A stretch of 64,000 nucleotides of DNA from Enterovibrio nigricans DSM 22720 (lineage in GTDB: Bacteria; Pseudomonadota; Gammaproteobacteria; Enterobacterales; Vibrionaceae). The stretch lies in NCBI RefSeq assembly GCF_900167155.1, contig NZ_FUXU01000003.1:80235-144234 (forward strand), written 5' to 3'. The position numbers and the translations under genes were made by a program. The notes below the pieces were generated by a model. That model had not been told where the DNA came from, made no database searches, and was given only the letters and a program-made list of their open reading frames with translations. Below are positions 30,178 to 39,228 of the stretch, one piece after another; position 1 is the stretch's first letter; every line of letters starts with the position of its first letter.

Positions 30178-30740
30178 GTCGTTATGACCAATATGACGCC
30201 TTGATATTTGATATGGATGGAACCTTGATTGATTCCATGCCGGGACACTTTGGTGCTTGGCAACAGACTGCGTCTGAGTTTGGTTTTGAAGTTGACGAAA
30301 CGTGGTATTTAACCCGTTTTGGTAGTCCTACCTTGCTGACGGCTAAATCCTTGGTTGAAGACTTTGGATTAGATATCGACCCTAAAGTACTGGCAGCGCG
30401 TAAGACAGAACACTTTGTTAGCTTGCTTGATCAGTATGTGGAAGTGCTACCCTTTGCGGACGTTGCTCGCCGCTATGCAGGGAAAAAACCGATGGCAGTC
30501 GGTACTGGCACCTTGTCTGGGCTTGCCACTGACATGCTGAAAAAAGCCGGTTTGTTCGAGCTGTTTGACGTGATTGTCGGTGCTGAGCACGTTGAGGCGC
30601 ACAAACCTGCCCCCGATACCTTCTTACGCTGTGCTGAGCTTCTCAATGTCGCTCCTGCCAAATGCTTGGTGTTTGAAGATGCGAATTTGGTTTGGATGCC
30701 GCGGATGCAGCAGGTATGGATGTCATTGATGTACGGGTGA
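30174..30740 (+). CDS. yqaB: HAD-superfamily phosphatase YqaB-like (frameshifted C-terminus)
   Basis: A beta-phosphoglucomutase/fructose-1-phosphatase-type HAD hydrolase. Motif I is IFDMDGTLIDSM, motif II VGTGTLSG, motif III Lys is in EAHKPAPDTFL, and motif IV LVFEDAN. All catalytic residues precede a likely one-base deletion near 30697-30700: as read, the last residues are VWMPRMQQ.. and stop at 30740. Restoring one G (AATTTGGGTTTGG) gives NLGLDAADAAGMDVIDVR as in E. coli YqaB, ending at 30760, 195 residues. The yqaB-yqaA-gshA neighbourhood is shared with E. coli. Whether the lesion is real or a read error is unresolved. Confidence 0.85.
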   Translation: MSRYDQYDALIFDMDGTLIDSMPGHFGAWQQTASEFGFEVDETWYLTRFGSPTLLTAKSLVEDFGLDIDPKVLAARKTEHFVSLLDQYVEVLPFADVARRYAGKKPMAVGTGTLSGLATDMLKKAGLFELFDVIVGAEHVEAHKPAPDTFLRCAELLNVAPAKCLVFEDANLVWMPRMQQVWMSLMYG

Positions 30741-30746
30741 CAGACG

Positions 30747-31181
30747 TTGGATTGGATTAGTGGTGATTCGGCACTGTGGGTTTTGTTTTCGACAGGATTT
30801 CTCAGTGCCACGTTATTACCTGGTGGCTCAGAAGCTAACCTCATCTATTTGCTGAAAGAGAGCAGCTACGGCATTGCGGTGCTGGTATTGGTGGCCACGT
30901 TAGGAAATACACTGGGTGGCATGACGAACTATTGGATTGGCCGATTTATTCCAGAGCGAACCCTGTCGCAAAAACACGGTCAAAAGGCCATTAGCTGGCT
31001 TCAAAAGTATGGCTATTGGACTTTATTGCTGAGTTGGTTACCGATTATTGGTGACCCTTTGTGTCTGGCGGCTGGCTGGCTTCGTCTTAATCAGCGTTGG
31101 TGTTGGTTGCTCATTGCGTTTGGAAAGGGCGTGAGGTACCTATTGCTCGCCCTGATCACGCGCGGACTACTCAGTATGTAA
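30747..31181 (+). CDS. yqaA: SNARE-associated/DedA-like membrane protein YqaA
   Basis: A 144-residue inner-membrane protein of the VTT/DedA superfamily. It shows GFLSATLLPGGSEANLIYLL at the N-terminus, the VATLGNTLGGMTNYWIGRFIP segment with conserved Gly-Asn-x-x-Gly, and a WLPIIGDPLCLAAGWLR motif with the conserved Gly-Asp-Pro. Start is TTG 30747, which overlaps the corrected yqaB frame. The biological role of YqaA is not established; DedA relatives act in lipid scrambling or envelope homeostasis. Confidence 0.85.
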   Translation: MDWISGDSALWVLFSTGFLSATLLPGGSEANLIYLLKESSYGIAVLVLVATLGNTLGGMTNYWIGRFIPERTLSQKHGQKAISWLQKYGYWTLLLSWLPIIGDPLCLAAGWLRLNQRWCWLLIAFGKGVRYLLLALITRGLLSM

Positions 31182-31184
31182 CGT

Positions 31185-31229
31185 ATCCCCAAATAACCTG
31201 AATGCTTCATCTTCAGGTTATTTGGGGAT
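31185..31229. repeat. Perfect 18-bp inverted repeat (REP/MITE-like palindrome)
   Basis: ATCCCCAAATAACCTGAA (31185-31202) and its exact reverse complement (31212-31229) are separated by a 9-base loop. There is no T run on the plus side. It fills most of the yqaA to M16-protease gap. It may act as a factor-dependent terminator or be one copy of a dispersed intergenic element. Confidence 0.75.
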
Positions 31230-31299
31230 CAATGAAGTAAAAACAACACGGGACGGTCTATGTCATCTCGTGTTGTGATTTAAATTTGAAGGATAGCGT

Positions 31300-34131
31300 G
31301 TGCGTTATATTTTTCTCACGGCAGTTGCGTTAGGACTGTCCGGATGCGGAGTTTATCAAGCATCCTCCACCATGACGCTTCCTGAAGGCGTTACCTTCGT
31401 TGAAGAACACAAGGCAACCAGTAACGGCCCTGCCATTCCTTATCAGAAATATATCTTGGATAACGGACTCACCGTTATATTACACCCAGACAAATCCGAT
31501 CCTCTGGTGCATGTGGATGTCACATATCACGTGGGCTCTGCGCGAGAAGAGCCGGGCAAGTCAGGCTTCGCACACTTCTTTGAACATATGATGTTTCAAG
31601 GATCTGAGCATGTGGGTGATCAGCAACACTTTAAAATGGTGACGGAATCTGGCGGCAGTGTGAACGGCACCACTAACCGCGATCGCACCAATTATTACGA
31701 GACGGTTCCGGCTAACGAGCTCGAAAAGATGCTGTGGCTGGAATCTGATCGTATGGGCTTTTTGCTTAATGCCGTCTCTCAGCGCAAGTTTGAGATTCAG
31801 CGTGATACGGTGAAAAACGAACGTGCGCAAAACTTCGATAATCGCCCATATGGTTTAGTGCAAGAAACGCTGGCGGCGACCTTGTACCCGCCGCAACATC
31901 CATACAGTTGGCCGACTATTGGGTATGTTGACGATCTCAATAGCGTAGATGTGGATGACCTTAAGAACTTCTTCTTACGTTGGTACGGGCCGAATAACGC
32001 TACCTTGACCATCGGTGGCGACATCAATGTGTCGCAAACACTGGAATGGGTGGAAAAATATTTCGGTGATATTCCGAAAGGCCCCGACGTGAAGAAAGCA
32101 GAGAAGTGGCCAGTGACGATTGAAGCCGACCGCTTTGTTACGATTGAAGACAAAATTCAGCAACCGATGTTGGTGATGAGCTGGCCGACCGAATATCCCG
32201 ATGCGGAAGCGAGATTGTCGCTGGATATGTTGGCATCTGTTTTAGGACAGGGCCGAAACAGCCTGCTTTATCAAGACTTGGTGAAGCCTGGCAAGGCACT
32301 GAGTGCAAGTGCTTATCAATACTGTGGCGAGCTCGCCTGTAACTTCCAGCTCTATGTGCTTGGTAATCAAGGAGAAGACCTGGCAGACATTCGCCAGGAT
32401 GTGATGAAAGTACTCGATTCCCTTAAGGTTCGAGGCATCAAACAAGACGATCTTGAGCAGGTAAAAGGCAGTGCTGAGGCTGGTGCTGTATTTGGGTTAC
32501 AGAGTGTACACGGTAAAGTGGCCCAGTTAGCTGCGAATGAGACCTTCTATGGCGAACCTGACCGTTTGGACAAATGGCTGAAGGAGCTCGATGCGATATC
32601 AACCGAGGATGTTGAGCAGGCATTTGATGATTACATTTGGCACAAACCATCGGTGAATGTCTCCGTGGTCCCCGTTGGTAATAAAGCGCTAGAGGCGGAC
32701 GCGCAAAACTTCACGCCTGCGCGTGCGGCACGTGATGAAAATGCATCGGAAAAGACCGCAATGCGTGAAACGCCGGAAACCTTTGACAGAAGTGTCGTAC
32801 CGTCACCAAACGGTGCCGTTACGGTGAAAGTGCCTGAGTTGTACCACGCTAAACTCGGTAATGGCATTGAGATTACGGGGGCCGTGTCAGACGAAACGCC
32901 TACGGTCGCCATGCATCTGATCATTCCTGCGGGCAGCTTGATGGAGCCTAAAGGGAAGAATGGTCTCGCGTCTTTGACGGCAGATCTCATTGCTGAGGGC
33001 ACCACCAACCAAACCAGTGAGCAGATCGCCGCTAAGCTTGATCGTTTAGGGTCGTCAGTCAGCATCAGTGCTTCGGCAAAAGGCACCACGGTCAGTGTCT
33101 CTTCATTGACCAAAAACCTGCGTGAGACGCTGATGATTGCGGGTGATATGTTATTTAACCCGCGTTTTAGCCAAGAAGACTTCGACCGCTTGAAGAAGCA
33201 AACGCTAGAAGGCATTCAGTTCAGTCATCAAACGCCACAATGGCAGGCGGGACAAGCTCGACGTGAAGTGCTGTTCAGTGACCCGTGGCATGCATTGCCA
33301 CCAGAAGGCACCACGGAAACCTTGGGCAATTTGACGTTAGACGATGTGAAAGCGTTCTACGCGAACAACTACACGCCGGATAAAGCACGACTGATTGCCG
33401 TTGGTGACATTAACAAGCAGGCATTGCTCTCTAAGATCAATGGTCTGAATCGCTGGAAGGGGAAGGTAGCGAGCACAGCTGAAAATGCAGAGTTGAAGCA
33501 TTATACCAAGCCTCAAATTTGGCTGGTGGATAAACCGGGAGCACCACAAAGTGTGGTGCAAATGGTGCGTCATGCGATGCCGTATGATGCAACTGGTGAG
33601 ATGTTCAAAACCCAGTTGGCGAACTTTAATCTCGCGGGCAACTTCAATTCACGTTTGAACCTCAACCTGCGTGAAGACAAAGGCTATACCTATGGGGCTG
33701 GTGGCTATGTGATTGGTGATGATAACTCGGGACGTATCGTGTTTCAGGCACAAGTTCGTGCTGACAGCACGGTTGATACCGTGACGGAAATGCGTAAAGA
33801 GCTCAGCAACATGGCAACGAAAGGCATGACGGATGATGAACTTGCGTTCCTTCGTCTAGCCGTTGGACAAAAAGATGCGTTGAGTTACGAAACGCCGGGC
33901 GACAAAGCCGGTCTTATTGCCAACATCATGCGTCATGATTTACCCGCTGATTACAAAGCGCAGCAAAAAGCGATCATTGAGTCTGCTAGTTCAGAATCCT
34001 TGAACGCACAGTCGCATAAATGGTTCATGCCAGACGACTATCAAGTGATTATTGTGGGCGATGCCACGTCGCTTGAACCGTCGTTAAAAGCATTGGGTCT
34101 ACCTGTAAAACGTTTATTGATTGAGAATTGA
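31300..34131 (+). CDS. Two-domain M16 zinc metalloprotease, outer-membrane lipoprotein
   Basis: A 943-residue protein with a lipoprotein signal, ALGLSGC with Cys16 as the predicted lipidated residue. Two M16 (pitrilysin/insulinase) halves follow. The first, about residues 45-480, has the inverted zinc motif HFFEH (His92, Glu95, His96) with the distal Glu174 in KNERAQNFDN. The second, from about residue 515, lacks HxxEH and is the structural half. Vibrionaceae carry such a gene upstream of gshA. GTG 31300 follows AGGA; an N-terminal Met-Arg-Tyr then hydrophobic core supports this start. The substrate is unknown. Confidence 0.9.
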   Translation: MRYIFLTAVALGLSGCGVYQASSTMTLPEGVTFVEEHKATSNGPAIPYQKYILDNGLTVILHPDKSDPLVHVDVTYHVGSAREEPGKSGFAHFFEHMMFQGSEHVGDQQHFKMVTESGGSVNGTTNRDRTNYYETVPANELEKMLWLESDRMGFLLNAVSQRKFEIQRDTVKNERAQNFDNRPYGLVQETLAATLYPPQHPYSWPTIGYVDDLNSVDVDDLKNFFLRWYGPNNATLTIGGDINVSQTLEWVEKYFGDIPKGPDVKKAEKWPVTIEADRFVTIEDKIQQPMLVMSWPTEYPDAEARLSLDMLASVLGQGRNSLLYQDLVKPGKALSASAYQYCGELACNFQLYVLGNQGEDLADIRQDVMKVLDSLKVRGIKQDDLEQVKGSAEAGAVFGLQSVHGKVAQLAANETFYGEPDRLDKWLKELDAISTEDVEQAFDDYIWHKPSVNVSVVPVGNKALEADAQNFTPARAARDENASEKTAMRETPETFDRSVVPSPNGAVTVKVPELYHAKLGNGIEITGAVSDETPTVAMHLIIPAGSLMEPKGKNGLASLTADLIAEGTTNQTSEQIAAKLDRLGSSVSISASAKGTTVSVSSLTKNLRETLMIAGDMLFNPRFSQEDFDRLKKQTLEGIQFSHQTPQWQAGQARREVLFSDPWHALPPEGTTETLGNLTLDDVKAFYANNYTPDKARLIAVGDINKQALLSKINGLNRWKGKVASTAENAELKHYTKPQIWLVDKPGAPQSVVQMVRHAMPYDATGEMFKTQLANFNLAGNFNSRLNLNLREDKGYTYGAGGYVIGDDNSGRIVFQAQVRADSTVDTVTEMRKELSNMATKGMTDDELAFLRLAVGQKDALSYETPGDKAGLIANIMRHDLPADYKAQQKAIIESASSESLNAQSHKWFMPDDYQVIIVGDATSLEPSLKALGLPVKRLLIEN

Positions 34132-34243
34132 ATAACTTTTTACAGATAGTTAGGCGAAGTTAAAAAAGAGTGAGATGGCTTTTGCAGAAAAGAGTGATTA
34201 TGCTTAGCCATCTTACTGTTTAAAATTATAAACGAGTACAGCC

Positions 34244-35818
34244 TTGACTAGTTTTTCCCAAAGGTTGGCAGCGTTTTCTGAACATCCGGAAGCGCTAAAA
34301 GGTATAGGCCGAGGCGTAGAGCGTGAAGCCCTGCGTATTCTGCCAGAAGGTACCTTGTCGTCTGCCGCTCATCCTCAAGCGTTAGGCTCAGCCCTGACCC
34401 ATAAATGGATCACCACTGACTTTGCTGAGCAGTTACTGGAGTTTATTACACCAGTTAGCCATTCAGTGCCTGAAATGCTGACTCAGTTGAAAGACATCCA
34501 TCAGTTTACCTACCGCGCAATGGGCAATGAGTCACTCTGGCCTCTTTCAATGCCATGTTACGTGGCACAAGAAGATGATATTACGCTCGCGCAATATGGC
34601 ACCTCAAACGTAGGACGAATGAAAACCTTGTATCGCCAAGGGCTAAAGCACCGCTATGGCAGCGTGATGCAGATTATCTCTGGGGTGCACTTTAACTTTT
34701 CGTTTTCTAACAGTTTTTGGCAACAGTTGTTTGGCGATCAAACACCGTATGCACGGCAGGAAGCTGTCTCTGATGCTTATTTTGGTTTGATCCGAAATTA
34801 CTACCGCTTTGGCTGGATGATCCCGTATTTGTTTGGTGCCTCACCAGCGCTTTGTGGATCGTTTATTAAGAAAACTGAATCGACGTTAGACTTTGAGACC
34901 GTAGGCAAAGGTACGTGCTACCTGCCTTATGCGACCTCTTTACGTTTGAGTGATCTAGGGTACACCAACAGCGAGCAAAGTGGCCTGAAAATTGGCTTCA
35001 ACAGCCTTGAGGAATATCTTCAAGGCGTCCGTGCCGCCATCGGGACACCATCGACAGATTTTGCGAAAATCGGTGTGAAAGATGAGATGGGTTACCGACA
35101 ACTCAATGCCAATGTGCTGCAAATTGAAAACGAACTGTATGCCCCTATTCGCCCTAAACGTGTGGCAAAAAGTGGCGAAAAGCCGTCAGAAGCTCTCGAC
35201 CGTGGCGGTGTGGAATATATTGAAGTTCGTTCACTGGATGTTAACCCATTCAGCCCGACAGGGATCGATGAAACTCAAGCCTACTTCTTGGATCTGTTCC
35301 TGACGTGGAGTGTATTGTCTGAGTCCGAACCCATGACTGACTGTGAAATGCAGTGCTGGCGTGACAACTGGAACAAGATTGTTCTGGAAGGTCGTAAGCC
35401 TGGACTGACATTGCAAATTGGTTGCGAAGGTGAGCAGCTGACTCAAGCAGAATGGGGAAAGCGTGTTTTTTCCGAATTGAGCGAATTGGCGGTGATCATG
35501 GACAAAGCCTATGGCGGTGACAAATATCAGTCCGTTTGTCGTGAGCTTTCTGGCTGGTTTGAAAATCCTGAGAAAACGTTGTCAGCACGCTTGCTGAAGC
35601 AAATCATTGAAAATGAGAGTATCGGTAAAATTGGTCTGTCTATAGCGGCAGCAAACAAAGCATTGTTTGCAAATGGCGCCTATGACACCTTCTCTGAGCA
35701 GCAATTTTTAGAAGAAAGTACTGCCAGTCTGAAGCGACAAAAAGATGTGGAGCAAGGCGACGCTATCAGCCTAGAGCAGTATCTGGCTGAGTATTTTGGT
35801 GATAGTGTATCGCTATAA
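34244..35818 (+). CDS. gshA: Glutamate--cysteine ligase
   Basis: A 524-residue enzyme (E. coli 518) catalysing the first, rate-limiting step of glutathione synthesis. It is close to E. coli GshA throughout: [62 protein letters not shown], and [13 protein letters not shown]. The start is TTG 34244 with a weak ribosome binding site; TTG is also the E. coli gshA start. A terminator follows. In E. coli and Vibrio, luxS comes next; it is missing here. Confidence 0.97.
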   Translation: MTSFSQRLAAFSEHPEALKGIGRGVEREALRILPEGTLSSAAHPQALGSALTHKWITTDFAEQLLEFITPVSHSVPEMLTQLKDIHQFTYRAMGNESLWPLSMPCYVAQEDDITLAQYGTSNVGRMKTLYRQGLKHRYGSVMQIISGVHFNFSFSNSFWQQLFGDQTPYARQEAVSDAYFGLIRNYYRFGWMIPYLFGASPALCGSFIKKTESTLDFETVGKGTCYLPYATSLRLSDLGYTNSEQSGLKIGFNSLEEYLQGVRAAIGTPSTDFAKIGVKDEMGYRQLNANVLQIENELYAPIRPKRVAKSGEKPSEALDRGGVEYIEVRSLDVNPFSPTGIDETQAYFLDLFLTWSVLSESEPMTDCEMQCWRDNWNKIVLEGRKPGLTLQIGCEGEQLTQAEWGKRVFSELSELAVIMDKAYGGDKYQSVCRELSGWFENPEKTLSARLLKQIIENESIGKIGLSIAAANKALFANGAYDTFSEQQFLEESTASLKRQKDVEQGDAISLEQYLAEYFGDSVSL

Positions 35819-35848
35819 TAAGCGACTTTTACAGATAAAATAAATTAT

Positions 35849-35875
35849 AGGCCGGCATCTTCCGGCCTGTTTTTT
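35849..35875 (+). terminator. Terminator after gshA
   Basis: AGGCCGG/CCGGCCT stem with a 6-base loop followed by GTTTTTTG. Confidence 0.9.
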
Positions 35876-35910
35876 GTCTGAATATCCATGTGTGAAAATT
35901 AGGGACTGCT

Positions 35911-36519
35911 ATGCGTTTTTCTCCCAATTGGCTGTTGCTACTGGCGCCTTTGGTATTGTCAGGTTGTGCGACGCCACCCCCTAAAAAATCCGATAACCTT
36001 TGCAGTATCTTTCGTGAATACGATGATTGGTATGAAGATGCGGTTGATATGGAAGATGACTGGGGAACACCGATACACATTGCCATGGCGTTCGTGAAGC
36101 AGGAAAGCTCGTACGTTCATGATGCATTGCCGCCAAGAGACTACGTGCTGGGTTTTATCCCGTGGGGACGAGTGAGCAGCGCTTACGGTTATGCACAGGC
36201 GCAAGACCCAGCATGGTCTGATTACCAGAAAGCGACAAACAATGGTGGCTCGCGTACCGACTTTGGCGACGCGTTGCAATTTATCGGCTGGTATACCTCG
36301 GAAACACAGCGTCAATTGGGCATTTCCAAGTGGGATGCTTATAACCAATATCTTGCTTATCACGAGGGGCGAGGCGGGTTTAAGCGTGGCAGCTACAAAT
36401 CCAAGCCGAAAGTGATGCAGGTTGCCAGAAAAGTCGACCGTCAAGCCAAAACCTATGGCGGCCAGCTACGAAGTTGTCGTAAAGAGCTAGAAGATAATCG
36501 TAGTTGGTGGCCGTTTTAA
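35911..36519 (+). CDS. SLT-like (lytic transglycosylase-related) lipoprotein
   Basis: A 202-residue lipoprotein with signal ending LSGC (Cys19 lipidated). The mature part resembles the lysozyme-like SLT fold: AMAFVKQESSYVHDA with a candidate catalytic Glu65 followed by Ser, then SAYGYAQAQDPAW in place of the usual GLMQ motif, an ALQFIGWYTSETQRQL helix and YLAYHEGRGGF. These features suggest a peptidoglycan lytic transglycosylase of the outer membrane, but activity is not proven. It stands alone between two terminators. Confidence 0.7.
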   Translation: MRFSPNWLLLLAPLVLSGCATPPPKKSDNLCSIFREYDDWYEDAVDMEDDWGTPIHIAMAFVKQESSYVHDALPPRDYVLGFIPWGRVSSAYGYAQAQDPAWSDYQKATNNGGSRTDFGDALQFIGWYTSETQRQLGISKWDAYNQYLAYHEGRGGFKRGSYKSKPKVMQVARKVDRQAKTYGGQLRSCRKELEDNRSWWPF

Positions 36520-36549
36520 TACTGAACATGCCAAGTGATATAAGTAAAA

Positions 36550-36572
36550 AGCACCGTACTCGGTGCTTTTTT
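36550..36572. terminator. Bidirectional terminator
   Basis: AGCACCG/CGGTGCT stem with a TACT loop, T run on the plus strand and T run on the minus strand (five A residues at 36546-36550). It serves both the SLT-like lipoprotein gene and the convergent DUF1479 gene. Confidence 0.88.
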
Positions 36573-36576
36573 AGTT

Positions 36577-37813
36577 TTAGTCGAAGCCCATCTGTTGGCG
36601 TCCCAGTGGCGTTAAATCGTCTTCAGTTGCTCTGCCTGCGTATGTGCGTTCATGGTGCTCGGGCGCAAAGTCAGGACAACTTTTTCCCGCAAGAAAAGCA
36701 CTGCGTTGTTTGACAAGAAACTGTCGATTCTTCTCACAATCTGGCGCTGCGCCTATAAACAGCACGTTACTGAAGCCATTCCCGTTGTGTTTATCTTCTA
36801 CGGCATGAATCGTGTCTGGGTGCCACCAGACGGTGTCACCGGGCTGCATTTTTGGTATGGAAACCAGCCCTTCTAACAGCAAGGGATGCCACTTGGCAGA
36901 GACGGTCAAAGCACGTCCTGGTTCCGCACCACAGAGGTCATTGTCCGGTACATCATCTTGAATAGCGCGAAGCAGCATATAAGGCATGGCAAGGGTTGAC
37001 GGCACCATTTGCAGCGTGCCATCGCCTTGACCCTGATGCGTTAAAGCAACCCATCCTTGAAAGGTGCGGAATACGCTGCACACCGCGGGTGAGGGGTATT
37101 CTTCTACGTCGACGCGGTTTGCGCCATGAAAAGCGCGATAGTTGTGCCAGTCGCCAAGGAAAACATCACGGTAAACTTCGCGATAATGAGGTTCTATCCA
37201 GCGTTCTATGGAGCCTGAATCAACATGCGGAGACAGTCCTAGCGTGGCATCGCCAGGCTCGCGACGCCTGACTCGATCGGCGTAACTGGCCTCTAAGTCC
37301 GGATTGAAAAAGGTTTCATCACCATCTTTCCACGTCCACAAATGATTCAGGTGACGACGGAGTGGTTGCCATATTAGGGTGCTGACGCGCCCAGATCTGA
37401 GCTTGGGACCAGTAAATGCCAAAGAGCTGAGGTTTATCTGAATTTAGCTGGCTGAAGTAATTGTCTTCAACGGTCGGAGTATGTTCGTAGTAGCCGTTTT
37501 CAACGATATATCGTGACAACTTCTCGTTATGCGCGGTGACGTCTGCTGCTGGCAATGTTCCACGTATTATACAACCGCCGGCCCTGAGAACCTGTTGTTT
37601 TTGTGCTTCATCAAAGCCATTTTCAGCGATATCAGAAAACGCAAACTGCGGAATCGCAGACCCCAACCTCTCTTCTTGCTGGATACGCAAAACCTCTTTT
37701 TCCATCGCCTCTTCTATTTGTTCAAATCGACGTGAATAGTCAGGCACTTTGGTTTTTAAAGCTTTTTTAAAGTCTTGAACTTGCTTGGGCAGGTTTTCCA
37801 TAGAAAGGGCCAT
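36577..37813 (-). pseudogene. DUF1479 (YbiU-like) putative Fe(II)/2-oxoglutarate oxygenase, +1 frameshift
   Basis: The start (ATG 37813 behind AAGGAG) gives MALSMENLPKQVQDFKKALK and runs to ATTPSSPESFV. The conserved family sequence then continues in another frame as RRHLNHLWTWKDGDETFFNP. Removing one C near 37359-37360 gives MATTRRHLNHLW and a single 411-residue protein. The C-terminal part carries GLSPHVDSGSIERW (His-x-Asp) and GDTVWWHPDTIHAVE (distal His), the facial triad pattern of 2-oxoglutarate oxygenases. DUF1479 proteins have no settled substrate. It is divergent from the damaged LacI gene and the sugar importer. Confidence 0.82.
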
Positions 37814-38180
37814 ACAATCTCCTTGTTCGGCACTTGAATTGAGTCACATCGGTGTTGCTGTTTACAGTGATTCGTATGGATTAGTGTAGGGCAAATCCAC
37901 GTAGAGACGATGTCGTTGGAATGAGGATATTGCTTCAAAATCTAAGTAAGGAGTTGCATATCGCTTTTGTCACGTGCCAATAAAAATCCAAGTGACTGGA
38001 GTTTTTCAGCTACATTTTTGCAACAAAATTTACCGTATTGAGATCTGGATCTCTAAAAATCATTGAATTACTGCCGTTGTGTTCTAAGTTTTTACGAGGA
38101 GCATAATGGAAGGTTCCAAAAGGTACTTGTCGTAAGCAGTGGCTGAATCTGCTTGTTGTTGTAGTTTTGGATGAGTGGCA
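37814..38180. other. Divergent control region between DUF1479 gene and LacI-type gene
   Basis: About 370 bases without a gene. It should hold the promoters of both divergent units. A perfect 14-base palindrome, GAGATCTGGATCTC (6-bp arms), is at 38040-38053 and is a candidate operator, although it lacks the central CG typical of LacI-family sites. Confidence 0.4.
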
Positions 38181-39142
38181 ATGAACATCAAAGATGGAAA
38201 GGATTTCCCTCAAAAACGCGTCACTATGGTCGATGTTGCCAAGGTCGCCGGGGTATCAAAATCGACAGTTTCACTGGTTTTAAATGGCAGCAAGTCTATC
38301 AGTGAAGAGAAACAGCAGCGTGTCAACGAAGCGTGCAAAGCGCTTGGGTATGTGTATAACGGAGGTGCCGCCAGCTTGCGTGGTGGTCGTTCCAAAATTG
38401 TTGCTGTGCTTTCAAATAATCTGACCAGCCCTTATTTCAGCCAAATCATCAAAGGCCTTGAGCCTCATCTCGATAACTTGGGTTTCATTCCAATCATCAT
38501 GGACGTCAACGAGAGTCTTGAACGGCAAAATCAGTTTGTTCAGGCTTTGCGAGGCCACAACGTGGCGGCCATTATTATTACACCTGCACCAGAAACGGAT
38601 AGTCGCTGGATAGATGACATTGTATCTACTGGCCTCCCCATTATTTCCATCATGCGTGAAGTGGAAAACTTTTCCTCCCCCGCCGTCATGGCTGAAAATC
38701 GCTTGGGTACATATCTTGCGACGCGTTCATTGATGCAATGAATGAAGCTGGATTGACGGTGCCTGCGAATTATTTTCAGTCGAGTTCGAGTAGTCGGTCT
38801 GGCGGGCAAGAAGCGACAGCGAGATTGTTATCGTTGGCCCAAGAAGTAACCGCCATTGTCTGCTTTACCGATGTGGTTGCATATGGCGTATACGCTGCAC
38901 TTTATGAGGCAGGGAAAGAGCCTGGAAAGGATATCTCTGTGATTGGATTTGACGATTTAGAAGACTCTCGTTTGGTACACCCCAGCCTCTCAACAGTAAG
39001 AGTGAAAGGGGAAGATATCGCACGAGAAGCATGTTACTTGCTGCAACGCTTGCTGGCTTCTCAACAAACCCCAAACAAGATTTTGGTCGGTGTTGAATTG
39101 GTTCAGCGATTGTCGACGCAGGCTCCAAAAAGCGCATTGTAG
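38181..39142 (+). pseudogene. LacI-family transcriptional regulator with internal deletion
   Basis: The first part (to a TGA at 38739-38741) has a full LacI helix-turn-helix, TMVDVAKVAGVSKSTVSLVLNG, with the hinge helix and N-terminal ligand subdomain, up to GTYLATRSLM. The second part, in another frame from 38738, has MNEAGLTVPANYFQ and the C-terminal subdomain with VTAIVCFTDVVAYGV and ISVIGFDDLEDSRL. The ~35-residue segment that normally lies between (Gly-His-x-x-I, then the R-x-x-G-F element) is missing and the frame changes, so about 100 bases have been lost. The two parts overlap as ATGA. It presumably regulated the adjacent sugar importer. Confidence 0.82.
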
Positions 39143-39228
39143 AGCGCTTAGCGCGACAGGAAGTTCCAGCAGGTTTTTTGAAGTACTCAGACCCACGGGT
39201 CATGTCATGAAAATAAAACGAGGTGAAC

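Noticed and set aside
36959..37271. Plus-strand frame opposite the DUF1479 gene
   Set aside because: Shadow of the conserved oxygenase-like gene; no start signal or similarity.
39144..39154. Short inverted repeat GCGC-TTA-GCGC between the LacI gene and the importer
   Set aside because: Too short and lacking a T run or conserved operator form to call a terminator or operator.
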